Part shown: in pieces, positions 13,948 through 19,644 of the stretch
Numbering within the stretch: position 1 is the first letter of the stretch
How the letters are laid out: each line of letters opens with the position of its first letter
Origin: an uncultured Bacilli bacterium
GTDB lineage: Bacteria > Bacillota_I > Bacilli_A > RF39 > UBA660
NCBI GenBank assembly: GCA_934133155.1
Contig: CAKPAT010000013.1
Span: 1 to 19,644, forward strand
Reading direction: 5' to 3'
DNA: 19,644 bases
Translations under genes and position numbers: made by a program
Notes under the pieces: model-generated
Database searches by the model: none
What the model saw: only the letters and a program-made list of their open reading frames with translations
Told to the model about the DNA's origin: nothing

Positions 13948-13976
13948 ATTATAGGTAATTAGTGTAAAAAGTGCAA
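13948..13976 (-). promoter_or_regulatory. Sigma-A type promoter for the ferredoxin gene
   Basis: On the minus strand TTGCAC (13976-13971), a 17-base spacer and perfect TATAAT (13953-13948). The ribosome site AGGAGG (13940-13935) directly follows the expected start point. Confidence 0.75.
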
Positions 13977-14004
13977 GGGATAACTTTTAAAAATGTTTAA
14001 AATG

Positions 14005-14013
14005 TGTTATTAT
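14005..14013 (+). promoter_or_regulatory. Extended -10 for the tail-anchored protein gene
   Basis: TGTTATTAT is an extended -10 of the same form as the ssrA one (TGT plus TATAAT). No good -35 lies upstream. The transcript would start near 14020, just before the ribosome site GAGGTGG. Confidence 0.4.
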
Positions 14014-14033
14014 GGATAATAAGAGGTGGTTGT

Positions 14034-14753
14034 ATGGCATCAAGAATGGATAAGTATAAGTCTAATGAGGGTTCTAGAAGTAGTAGAAATAAAAATTTAT
14101 ATAATAGTATTTATTCTTATGATGAGTATAGTATTACTTCTGGTGTGGCTTCGATTGATAAGAATAATGAGGTGGATATTTCTAAGGTTAAAGAAATGTT
14201 GGATAGTAGGGAAAAGTATCAAAATGAAAGAAAGTACCGTAATTTATCGAGACCTATTGAAACTGAGGATTTGCCTCCTATTAGGAAAAGATATACGGAA
14301 GATGTTACAAGAAATTATGATATTAGGGATATTTTAAATAAGGCTAAAGAGGAAAAAACTCCTGATGATAAGGAGAGAGCTTTAAAGGATACGATGGAGC
14401 TTAAGAGGTCTTTTGAAAAGAAGGATGCTTCACCTGAAGAAATTAAGGAGCTTATTAATACGATTACTTTTCAAGCTGTACAAAATAAGGATGATGACGA
14501 GCTTTTAGGTGATTTAATTGGTGATGATACTAAAGTTTCGGATATTAAAGATGTACATGAATTTTTAGAAGATAAAAAAGAACAGACTATGGATAATTCA
14601 TTTTTTACTTCTAGTTTAAAAATTAGTAAATCTGATTTTGATAGTGGTTTACCTTCTAAAAAAGATACTTCTTTGAAGGTCTATATTTTAATTATTATAT
14701 TTTTACTCATTCTTTGTGTGTGTGCGTTTTTTGTTTTTAAATATTTTGTATGA
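14034..14753 (+). CDS. Tail-anchored hypothetical protein
   Basis: I do not recognise this 239-residue protein. It is a highly charged soluble region (residues 1-212) followed by a single C-terminal membrane helix (about 213-235, VYILIIIFLLILCVCAFFVF) ending with KYFV, so most of the protein should face the cytoplasm. The N-terminus SRMDKYKSNEGSRSSRNKN is Ser/Arg/Lys-rich. The middle contains helical, probably coiled segments (ISKVKEMLDSREKYQNERKY, RALKDTMELKRSFEKKD, PEEIKELINTITFQAVQ). ATG 14034 is preferred to the upstream ATG 14004 because GAGGTGG lies four bases before it. The last 51 bases overlap the end of the convergent gerB-type gene. It could be a cell-division or membrane-scaffold protein, but that is speculation. 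Confidence 0.75.
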   Translation: MASRMDKYKSNEGSRSSRNKNLYNSIYSYDEYSITSGVASIDKNNEVDISKVKEMLDSREKYQNERKYRNLSRPIETEDLPPIRKRYTEDVTRNYDIRDILNKAKEEKTPDDKERALKDTMELKRSFEKKDASPEEIKELINTITFQAVQNKDDDELLGDLIGDDTKVSDIKDVHEFLEDKKEQTMDNSFFTSSLKISKSDFDSGLPSKKDTSLKVYILIIIFLLILCVCAFFVFKYFV

Positions 14754-15764
14754 TATGAGTGGTATTATAAAAAATGATATGTATATTAAGGGAATGATTA
14801 TGTTTAAGAATTGGTATTCTTCTTTATTTGTTTTAAATATGCAGTTACATAATATAGCAATTATTAGACAAACGGTTATTATTTGACTGTTTGTTTTTGT
14901 TTTAAATGTTTCTTTTAAGTAGGCTTTTATATAAAAAAGGGATATGATTATTTGGATATATAAAGCTAGAACCCATTCTAATGATAAAATACTTTCGACT
15001 CTATCTATTATTTCTAAAACGCTTACTCTTTTTAATATGTGAAAACATGGGTAATCATATAGTTCAGCTAAGTTTATTTTGAATATTGATAGAGTTAAAA
15101 ACATGACGTTTAATAGGGATAGTGTAGATATTATATAAAATAAGGTGGTGTTTTTTTTAGTGTAATTTTGTATTTTTTCTTTTGGTATGAATGTTAAAAT
15201 AAATAAGGGCAAGATATTTAGGGCGATGAAGTAGTATGATCCTTTTAGTATATCTAATTTATTTGTGTTTAAAATTGGTTTTATATTATTTATATCTACA
15301 CCGTTTATTAGACCGAGAATTGTTAGAATTATAAAAAATATTACTGTATAAAATAGGATTAAACTCACTTTACTTATTATGTGGAGTTTTTTTGTTACGG
15401 CGTATATTATTGGAGCGATTAGAAATACGGTTATTATTTCTGTTTTTGTTTCATATAAAAATTGGTAGTCGATAAAGTGGAGTAAGGTCCAAAAGCTAAA
15501 TAGGGTAAATAGGAATATGGTTATTACTATTATTAGGTTAAAAATGTTTCCTATTTTGCCTATTTCTTTATTTAATTTTATGATATTTTTTTCTTTTAGC
15601 TTTTGATATAAGGAAAGAGGAATAAATCCAATTATTATACCGATTATTATGCTTATCCAAGCATCAATATTTGCTTTTTGTATTAATATATTGGCTGTTA
15701 CCTCGGCAAAGGATGCACGCACTAGAAACCATATAAACGTATCATATTCTATTTTTTTAATCAT
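14703..15764 (-). CDS. gerAB: Spore germination receptor B subunit (GerAB/GRK-type permease-like)
   Basis: This is the integral-membrane B subunit of a GerA-type germinant receptor in the spore inner membrane, an amino-acid-transporter-like protein that contributes to germinant binding. The 353-residue protein has about ten hydrophobic segments and the family opening YDTFIWFLVRASFAE, then ANILIQKANIDAWISIIIGIII. The basic C-tail FKNKKRTHTKNE is encoded where the convergent gene ends. It is the last gene of an operon in the order A-C-B. Its ATG directly follows the gerC stop (TAA-ATG), with the GGAGGA site inside gerC. The family is certain; the specific germinant cannot be told. The symbol is used at family level. 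Confidence 0.9.
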   Translation of the reverse strand: MIKKIEYDTFIWFLVRASFAEVTANILIQKANIDAWISIIIGIIIGFIPLSLYQKLKEKNIIKLNKEIGKIGNIFNLIIVITIFLFTLFSFWTLLHFIDYQFLYETKTEIITVFLIAPIIYAVTKKLHIISKVSLILFYTVIFFIILTILGLINGVDINNIKPILNTNKLDILKGSYYFIALNILPLFILTFIPKEKIQNYTKKNTTLFYIISTLSLLNVMFLTLSIFKINLAELYDYPCFHILKRVSVLEIIDRVESILSLEWVLALYIQIIISLFYIKAYLKETFKTKTNSQIITVCLIIAILCNCIFKTNKEEYQFLNIIIPLIYISFFIIPLISYKIFKNKKRTHTKNE

Positions 15765-16910
15765 TTATTTTCCTCCTATTGTTTTAGTAAGAGAACCGGT
15801 CGCGGATATTTTTAAATTGGAGTTTATTTCGATTTTTAGTTTTTTGAAGTTTTTTTTGTTCCATGTTTTTTCTATTTCTTGCCATTTTTTAGGGCTATTT
15901 TTGTATATTTGACTTCCGTAACCAAAGACGTCTGTTTCTTTTTCTTGCATTTTTTGAATAACTTTTGTTATATCTTTTTTGATAGATTCATTCCATTTTT
16001 CTTCTATTTTTTTTATTTCTTTTGGATTTTCTAAGTTTATGTTTTCTTTTATTTCATATATGTTTCCTTTACCTTCTACGGTTATTTTTACTTTGTTTTC
16101 TGATGCTTTGGTTTTTACTTTAATGTCCCTTGCGTCTATACTGATGTTTTTTAAGGTGTAGTTTATTTCTTTGGCGTCATTTTTTAATATGTTGATAATT
16201 TCGCTTTCTTTATTTGTGGTGAAGCCTTTTAATTTATCTTTTTTATATATGGCAAGTGGTCCTAGTTTTAGATAGGCTTCTGGTTCGGTTGTTTCTAAGT
16301 TTTTTTCACTGCTTCCTTTTTTTATATCACCTTCTATAGTGATGGATGGGAGTACGGGGTCGATACCTTTTTCTAGTGCGGTTTCTATAAAGTTACTGTA
16401 GGTGACAGCGGTTGCGATTGATTTGGAGTTTTTGTTTGATTTTATTAATGTGGCAATGCTTTGTGAGGGAAAGGATTCTAATGGTGAGGTTAGTTTTATG
16501 ATGTTTTTTGCTTTGGTGTCTTTTGCTTGAAGTAAATAAAATTTTTTTCTTGTCTGAGGGTTTCTGAGAAGCCAATCGGATACTTTAAATATACCTTCTT
16601 TGGCTATATCTTCGGATATTATGACAACGTTTATATGTCCAAAGTATAATTGTTTAGGACTTATTTGGGCGATTTCTTCTGCCGCTTCAGGTATGGTTTT
16701 ACCTTTTCCGGTGTAGACTGTTGTTTTGGATTCGCCTTCTTTACTGCTGGTTTGAGATTTAGGGGAGTTAGCAATTAAAAAGCTTATTTCATAATTTTCT
16801 TCATCTTTATCTATGGCTATTCCTGTGACAATTGATAGACTGTTTAATTCGGCATAGTTTCCACATCCAGAGAGAAATAAGCAGAGTATGAATATTATTA
16901 ATTTTTTCAT
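15765..16910 (-). CDS. gerAC: Spore germination receptor C subunit (Ger(x)C lipoprotein)
   Basis: This is the lipoprotein subunit of the germinant receptor, anchored at the outer face of the spore inner membrane. The 381-residue length is typical. The signal peptide ends in the lipobox LSGC (Cys16) followed by GNYAELNSLSIVTGIAIDKD, the usual GerC start ('C-W-x-x-E-L-x-x-x-x-x-V-x-G-I-x-I-D') with Asn-Tyr in place of the common Trp. A GHINVVIISEDIAKEGI segment and FYLLQAKDTKAKNII follow, and the C-terminal part has a helix with KDITKVIQKMQEKETDVFGYG and the family's 'W-K-x-x-x-x-x-W' (KWQEIEKTWNKKNF). ATG overlaps the gerA stop by one base (TAATG), so it is coupled to gerA. Confidence 0.92.
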   Translation of the reverse strand: MKKLIIFILCLFLSGCGNYAELNSLSIVTGIAIDKDEENYEISFLIANSPKSQTSSKEGESKTTVYTGKGKTIPEAAEEIAQISPKQLYFGHINVVIISEDIAKEGIFKVSDWLLRNPQTRKKFYLLQAKDTKAKNIIKLTSPLESFPSQSIATLIKSNKNSKSIATAVTYSNFIETALEKGIDPVLPSITIEGDIKKGSSEKNLETTEPEAYLKLGPLAIYKKDKLKGFTTNKESEIINILKNDAKEINYTLKNISIDARDIKVKTKASENKVKITVEGKGNIYEIKENINLENPKEIKKIEEKWNESIKKDITKVIQKMQEKETDVFGYGSQIYKNSPKKWQEIEKTWNKKNFKKLKIEINSNLKISATGSLTKTIGGK

Positions 16911-18367
16911 TATTTCCTCCTTTGTCTATGTGGGTTTAGTTTACTTATGTAACTTGGTCTTGTGATTAGGTTTTTTGTTTCTACTTTTATTATGGCGTCT
17001 TTTTGATCTTTAATGGTTAGTGGAGCGATGGGTGATAGGTAGCTTGTGTTTAGATTTTCTAAGCTTGCAAGTTTTATTATGAATATTAAAGTGATGGATA
17101 GTAAGCCAATTACTCCTAGTATGCTTGCGAAGAGTATAAAGATAAAACGCCATAACCTTATTCCATTCATAAAATCTATATCATTAAATACTAAACTACA
17201 TATTGATGTTATGGCAACAATTATGACGGTTATTGGGGAAACTATTCCAGCATCTACGGCTGCTTGTCCTAATACTAAAGCACCGACAATACTCATAGCG
17301 GCAGACATACTGCTTGGAGATCTTATATTACTTTCTCTGATTATTTCAAATATGGTTGTTAAAAGGATTATTTCAAAGGATATGGGAAAAGGTACACCTT
17401 CTCTTTGGATAGCGATTGATATTAGAAGTTTATCTGGTATGGTGTTTTGATCAAATGTTGTTATGGCGATATATATGGCTGGGGTAAATAGGGTGATTAT
17501 TAAGGCAAGCATTCGGAGTATTCTGGTGTAAGATATGTTTACTGATTTTTGATTATAATCGTCTGATATGTGAAGGTAGTCGATAAAAACAGTTGGGAGA
17601 ATAAGTACGAATGGACTATTTTCTGTAAGTATTACTATTTTGCCGTTTAGTAAAGCTTCGGAGGCGAAATCGGGTCTTTCAGTACTTTGTATTTGGGGAA
17701 ATGAGGAGTTTTTTTCTAATAAATAATCTCTAAGGTTACCACTATCTAATATGCCGTCAATGTCTATTTTTTTAAGTCTTTCTTTTATTTGTTTTACTTT
17801 TGTTTTGTCGGCTATTTTATTTATATAGGCGATTGTTACTCTTGTTTCTGTTTTTCTTCCTATTTTCATTTCTTCAAACCAAAGGTTTTCTGTTTTTATT
17901 CTTTTTCTAAGTAGTCCAAGGTTTTTTGAATGACTTTCGGTAAATGAGTCTTTTGGACCTCTTAAAATTGGTTCACTTGTAGCTTCGGTTACACCTCTAT
18001 CTAACTGTGCTCGGGTTTCCATGATTATTGCTTTGTTTTCGCCTTCTACAGTTATAATGGTGAAACCGCTTGAGAGGTAGTAGGGAAATTCTTCAAAATT
18101 TTTGATTATGAATAACTGACAGTTGTACAGTGTGTTTTTTAAATTTTCAAATATGTTTTGAAATAGTTTTTGACTATCTTTAGTGTGGATTGCACCTTTT
18201 ATTATAAAGTCGCTTATTGTGCTTGTTTGTGATGAGCTTTCAAGGAATATACAGGCAATTTTTGTTCCTTTTATGTTTATTATTCTGGTGTTTAAGTCTT
18301 TACTTTGACCGTATTTTTTTTGAATTTTTTTGACTGTCTCATTTATGTTTTTGGGTATTTTTTCCAT
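16910..18367 (-). CDS. gerAA: Spore germination receptor A subunit (GerA family)
   Basis: This is the A subunit of the germinant receptor. The 485-residue length matches GerAA-type proteins. The N-terminal cytoplasmic domain (1-235) includes the invariant-type stretch EPILRGPKDSFTESHSKNLG and LLRKRIKTENLWFEEMKIGR. The membrane part starts after FVLILPTVFIDYLHISDDY, with five or so helices, and contains REGVPFPISFEIILLTTIFE and GALVLGQAAVDAGIVSP, both typical of the family. The C-terminus is basic and proline-rich (RPSYISKLNPHRQRRK). ATG 18367 has AGGAGC upstream. It leads the operon A-C-B, the order known for gerK. A good sigma-G promoter precedes it. The receptor's ligand cannot be inferred. 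Confidence 0.95.
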   Translation of the reverse strand: MEKIPKNINETVKKIQKKYGQSKDLNTRIINIKGTKIACIFLESSSQTSTISDFIIKGAIHTKDSQKLFQNIFENLKNTLYNCQLFIIKNFEEFPYYLSSGFTIITVEGENKAIIMETRAQLDRGVTEATSEPILRGPKDSFTESHSKNLGLLRKRIKTENLWFEEMKIGRKTETRVTIAYINKIADKTKVKQIKERLKKIDIDGILDSGNLRDYLLEKNSSFPQIQSTERPDFASEALLNGKIVILTENSPFVLILPTVFIDYLHISDDYNQKSVNISYTRILRMLALIITLFTPAIYIAITTFDQNTIPDKLLISIAIQREGVPFPISFEIILLTTIFEIIRESNIRSPSSMSAAMSIVGALVLGQAAVDAGIVSPITVIIVAITSICSLVFNDIDFMNGIRLWRFIFILFASILGVIGLLSITLIFIIKLASLENLNTSYLSPIAPLTIKDQKDAIIKVETKNLITRPSYISKLNPHRQRRK

Positions 18368-18387
18368 TTTTTTTAGCTCCTTTTTTA

Positions 18388-18417
18388 TAGTATGGTTTAT
18401 TTTTTTAATCTTTATGA
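18388..18417 (-). promoter_or_regulatory. Sigma-G (forespore) promoter for the ger operon
   Basis: On the minus strand CATACTA (18394-18388) is a perfect sigma-G -10. TCATA (18417-18413) lies exactly 18 bases upstream and matches 4 of 5 positions of the -35 form GHATR. Ger operons are sigma-G dependent in Bacillus, so function and sequence agree. Confidence 0.7.
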
Positions 18418-18423
18418 TATAAT
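18415..18423 (+). promoter_or_regulatory. Extended -10 for rlmD
   Basis: TGATATAAT: a perfect TATAAT (18418-18423) with a TG one base upstream. The -35 region is weak. The expected start point near 18430 lies just before the AAAGGAGG ribosome site. It overlaps the -35 of the divergent ger promoter. Confidence 0.55.
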
Positions 18424-18445
18424 TTTTTTTAAAGGAGGTTTTACT

Positions 18446-19618
18446 TTGAGAGTTTTTTGTGAGAGATTGGATGATTATGGTCGTGGTATTGTTTTTTTAG
18501 ATAAAATTTGTTTTGTTCCTGGTCTTTTGCCTTTGGAGGAGGCAGATATTGAGATTGTTTTAAATAAGAAGAAATATATGATAGGTAAGGTTATTTCTAT
18601 TATTTCTGAAAGTCCTTATAGGGTTTCTAGTTTATGTCCTTATGATTCTTGTGGGTGTGCTTTAAAGAATTTGGCTTATGATAAGACTTTGGAGTTTAAG
18701 CTTAATAAGGTGAGGTCTATTTTGTCTAAGTTTGCTTCTTTAGATAATGTGGTTTCTTCTATTGTGGAAAGTGATAATGTTAATTTTTATAGGAATAAGG
18801 TTACTTTGAAAGTTAATCATGGTGTGGGCTATTTTAAAAATAATTCCAATGATTTTTTGGGTATTTCTTCTTGTTTTATTGCGAAAAAGGTTATTAATGA
18901 TATTATTGATGTTTTAAATATGCTTGATTTGAGTGGTGTTCATGAGATTACGATTAAGGCTTATGATGAGGTTATGATTGTGATTGATGGTGTTTTAGAT
19001 TTTTCGGTTTTGAAGGATTATGCTTCTTCCATTTATATGAATGGAAATTTAGTTTATGGTAAGAGGTATGTTTTGGCTAGCATTTCTTCTTTTAGGTTTT
19101 ATGTTGGTCCGGAAGCTTTTTTTCAGATTAATGATAATATGACTTTAAAACTTTATGAAAAGGTTTCTTCTTATTTATCTGGTGATACAGTTTTAGATTT
19201 GTTTTGTGGTACGGGAACGATTTCTTTATTTTTGAGTAAGTATTTTTCTAAGGTTATTGGTGTGGAGATTAATGAGGATGCGGTTTCTTGTGCAAATATG
19301 AATAAAGAACTTAATCATGTTTCTAATGTTTCTTTTATATGCGGAGATGTCAGTGATATACTTCCTAGTTTAAAGGCATCTTCTTTGGTGGTTGATCCAC
19401 CAAGGGCAGGGCTTTCAAAAGAGGCGGTACTTTCTATTTTGAAAATTGGACCAGATAGGATTGTTTATGTTTCTTGCGATCCGGTTACTTTGGCGAGAGA
19501 TCTTTCTCTTTTAAAAGAAGATTATGAGGTTTTAGATGTGACTTTGTTTGATATGTTTCCAAATACTTATCACGTTGAATGCGTTTCAGTACTACATCGA
19601 AAAAGCCTTGAAAAATAA
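18446..19618 (+). CDS. rlmD: 23S rRNA (uracil-5-)-methyltransferase, TrmA/RumA (RlmD/RlmCD) family
   Basis: This enzyme methylates uridine at C5 in 23S rRNA with S-adenosylmethionine. The 390-residue protein begins with a TRAM-like RNA-binding region (about 1-55, ending MIGKVISIISES). An iron-sulphur region CPYDSCGC follows (Cys64, Cys69, Cys71; a fourth Cys could be the one in GISSCFIA). The methyltransferase core has VLDLFCGTGTISLFL (SAM site, Asp251), IGVEINEDAV, VVDPPRAGL (Asp317) and the catalytic YVSCDPVTLARDL (Cys344). The Cys spacing C-x4-C-x-C is shorter than the usual C-x5-C-x2-C. The start is TTG 18446, chosen because a perfect AAAGGAGG precedes it by seven bases and the upstream ATG at 18392 lies before the promoter. 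The stop codon lies in the terminator hairpin. Which of U747/U1939 is modified cannot be told. Confidence 0.92.
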   Translation: MRVFCERLDDYGRGIVFLDKICFVPGLLPLEEADIEIVLNKKKYMIGKVISIISESPYRVSSLCPYDSCGCALKNLAYDKTLEFKLNKVRSILSKFASLDNVVSSIVESDNVNFYRNKVTLKVNHGVGYFKNNSNDFLGISSCFIAKKVINDIIDVLNMLDLSGVHEITIKAYDEVMIVIDGVLDFSVLKDYASSIYMNGNLVYGKRYVLASISSFRFYVGPEAFFQINDNMTLKLYEKVSSYLSGDTVLDLFCGTGTISLFLSKYFSKVIGVEINEDAVSCANMNKELNHVSNVSFICGDVSDILPSLKASSLVVDPPRAGLSKEAVLSILKIGPDRIVYVSCDPVTLARDLSLLKEDYEVLDVTLFDMFPNTYHVECVSVLHRKSLEK

Positions 19619-19626
19619 GGCTTTTT
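19600..19626 (+). terminator. Intrinsic terminator overlapping the rlmD stop codon
   Basis: AAAAAGCCTT / AAGGCTTTTT is a perfect 10-bp stem with a 7-base loop. The stop codon TAA (19616-19618) spans loop and right arm, so the hairpin's left arm encodes the last residues of the protein. Confidence 0.88.
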
Positions 19627-19644
19627 GATTTTTAGTAAAACTAA

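Noticed and set aside
13768..13962. Plus-strand open frame of 64 codons between rluB and the next gene
   Set aside because: It is the shadow of the ferredoxin gene on the minus strand, whose Cys motifs, AGGAGG site and promoter are clear.
15649..15912. Plus-strand open frame of 87 codons across the gerC/gerB junction
   Set aside because: It crosses the TAA-ATG junction of two certain minus-strand genes and has no ribosome site or recognisable motif.
1..19644. UGA read as tryptophan, as in mycoplasmas
   Set aside because: Genes of normal length end in TGA (smpB, dacB, the gene ending at 14753) and Trp codons are TGG.
1..19644. CRISPR array, insertion sequence or prophage
   Set aside because: No direct repeats with regular spacing, no transposase or integrase, and no phage genes were seen; gene order is largely that of known chromosomal clusters.

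Overview
The window is strongly A+T-rich chromosomal DNA from a low-GC, endospore-forming Bacillota bacterium. The evidence for spore formation is a dacB-spmA-spmB cortex/maturation cluster and a complete GerA-type germinant-receptor operon. The genetic code is standard: TGA is used as a stop (smpB, dacB, the gene ending at 14753) and Trp is TGG, so this is not a UGA-Trp mollicute. A single small ferredoxin and the absence of respiratory genes fit an anaerobe, and the overall flavour (BspA-type repeat protein, several unknown families) suggests a gut-type Bacilli/Erysipelotrichia-like lineage. The taxonomy is inference only. GTG and TTG starts are common (smpB, both DUF3592-like genes, the LppM-like lipoprotein, rluB, rlmD), and several transcripts appear to have very short leaders.

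Layout. 1-1710: the conserved trans-translation block, with the 3' end of rnr (RNase R), smpB overlapping it, and ssrA (tmRNA) with its own promoter; the predicted proteolysis tag is (A)GNRNNNLVPSFA. 1737-4914: two tandem paralogous membrane proteins (DUF3592-like), the second with an Asn/Gln-rich tail, then a lipoprotein with an LppM-like domain, a membrane helix and a long acidic tail. 4916-7310: a divergent pair of unrecognised proteins, a 564-residue protein on the minus strand and a 204-residue possible transglutaminase-like Cys-His-Asp protein on the plus strand. 7356-9069: a small lipoprotein, a BspA-type leucine-rich-repeat surface protein on the minus strand, and a divergent promoter region with a 16-bp inverted repeat. 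9070-13740: an M3 (PepF-type) oligopeptidase, then dacB-spmA-spmB-rluB, the same order as in Bacillus subtilis, with a candidate sigma-E promoter. 13743-14753: a 59-residue ferredoxin on the minus strand and an unknown tail-anchored protein. 14703-18367: the minus-strand operon gerA-gerC-gerB (gene order A-C-B, as in gerK), preceded by a very good sigma-G promoter match. 18446-19618: a TrmA/RumA-family 23S rRNA uracil-5-methyltransferase.

Genes working together: RNase R, SmpB and tmRNA rescue stalled ribosomes and degrade the faulty message. DacB, SpmA and SpmB shape the spore cortex and dehydrate the core, and the Ger receptor later reads germinants in the same spores. The most distinctive architectural feature is that intrinsic terminators are embedded in gene ends: in at least five places a stop codon lies inside the stem or loop of the terminator hairpin. 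No mobile element, CRISPR array, tRNA or rRNA was seen, and no gene-free stretch exceeds 300 bases.
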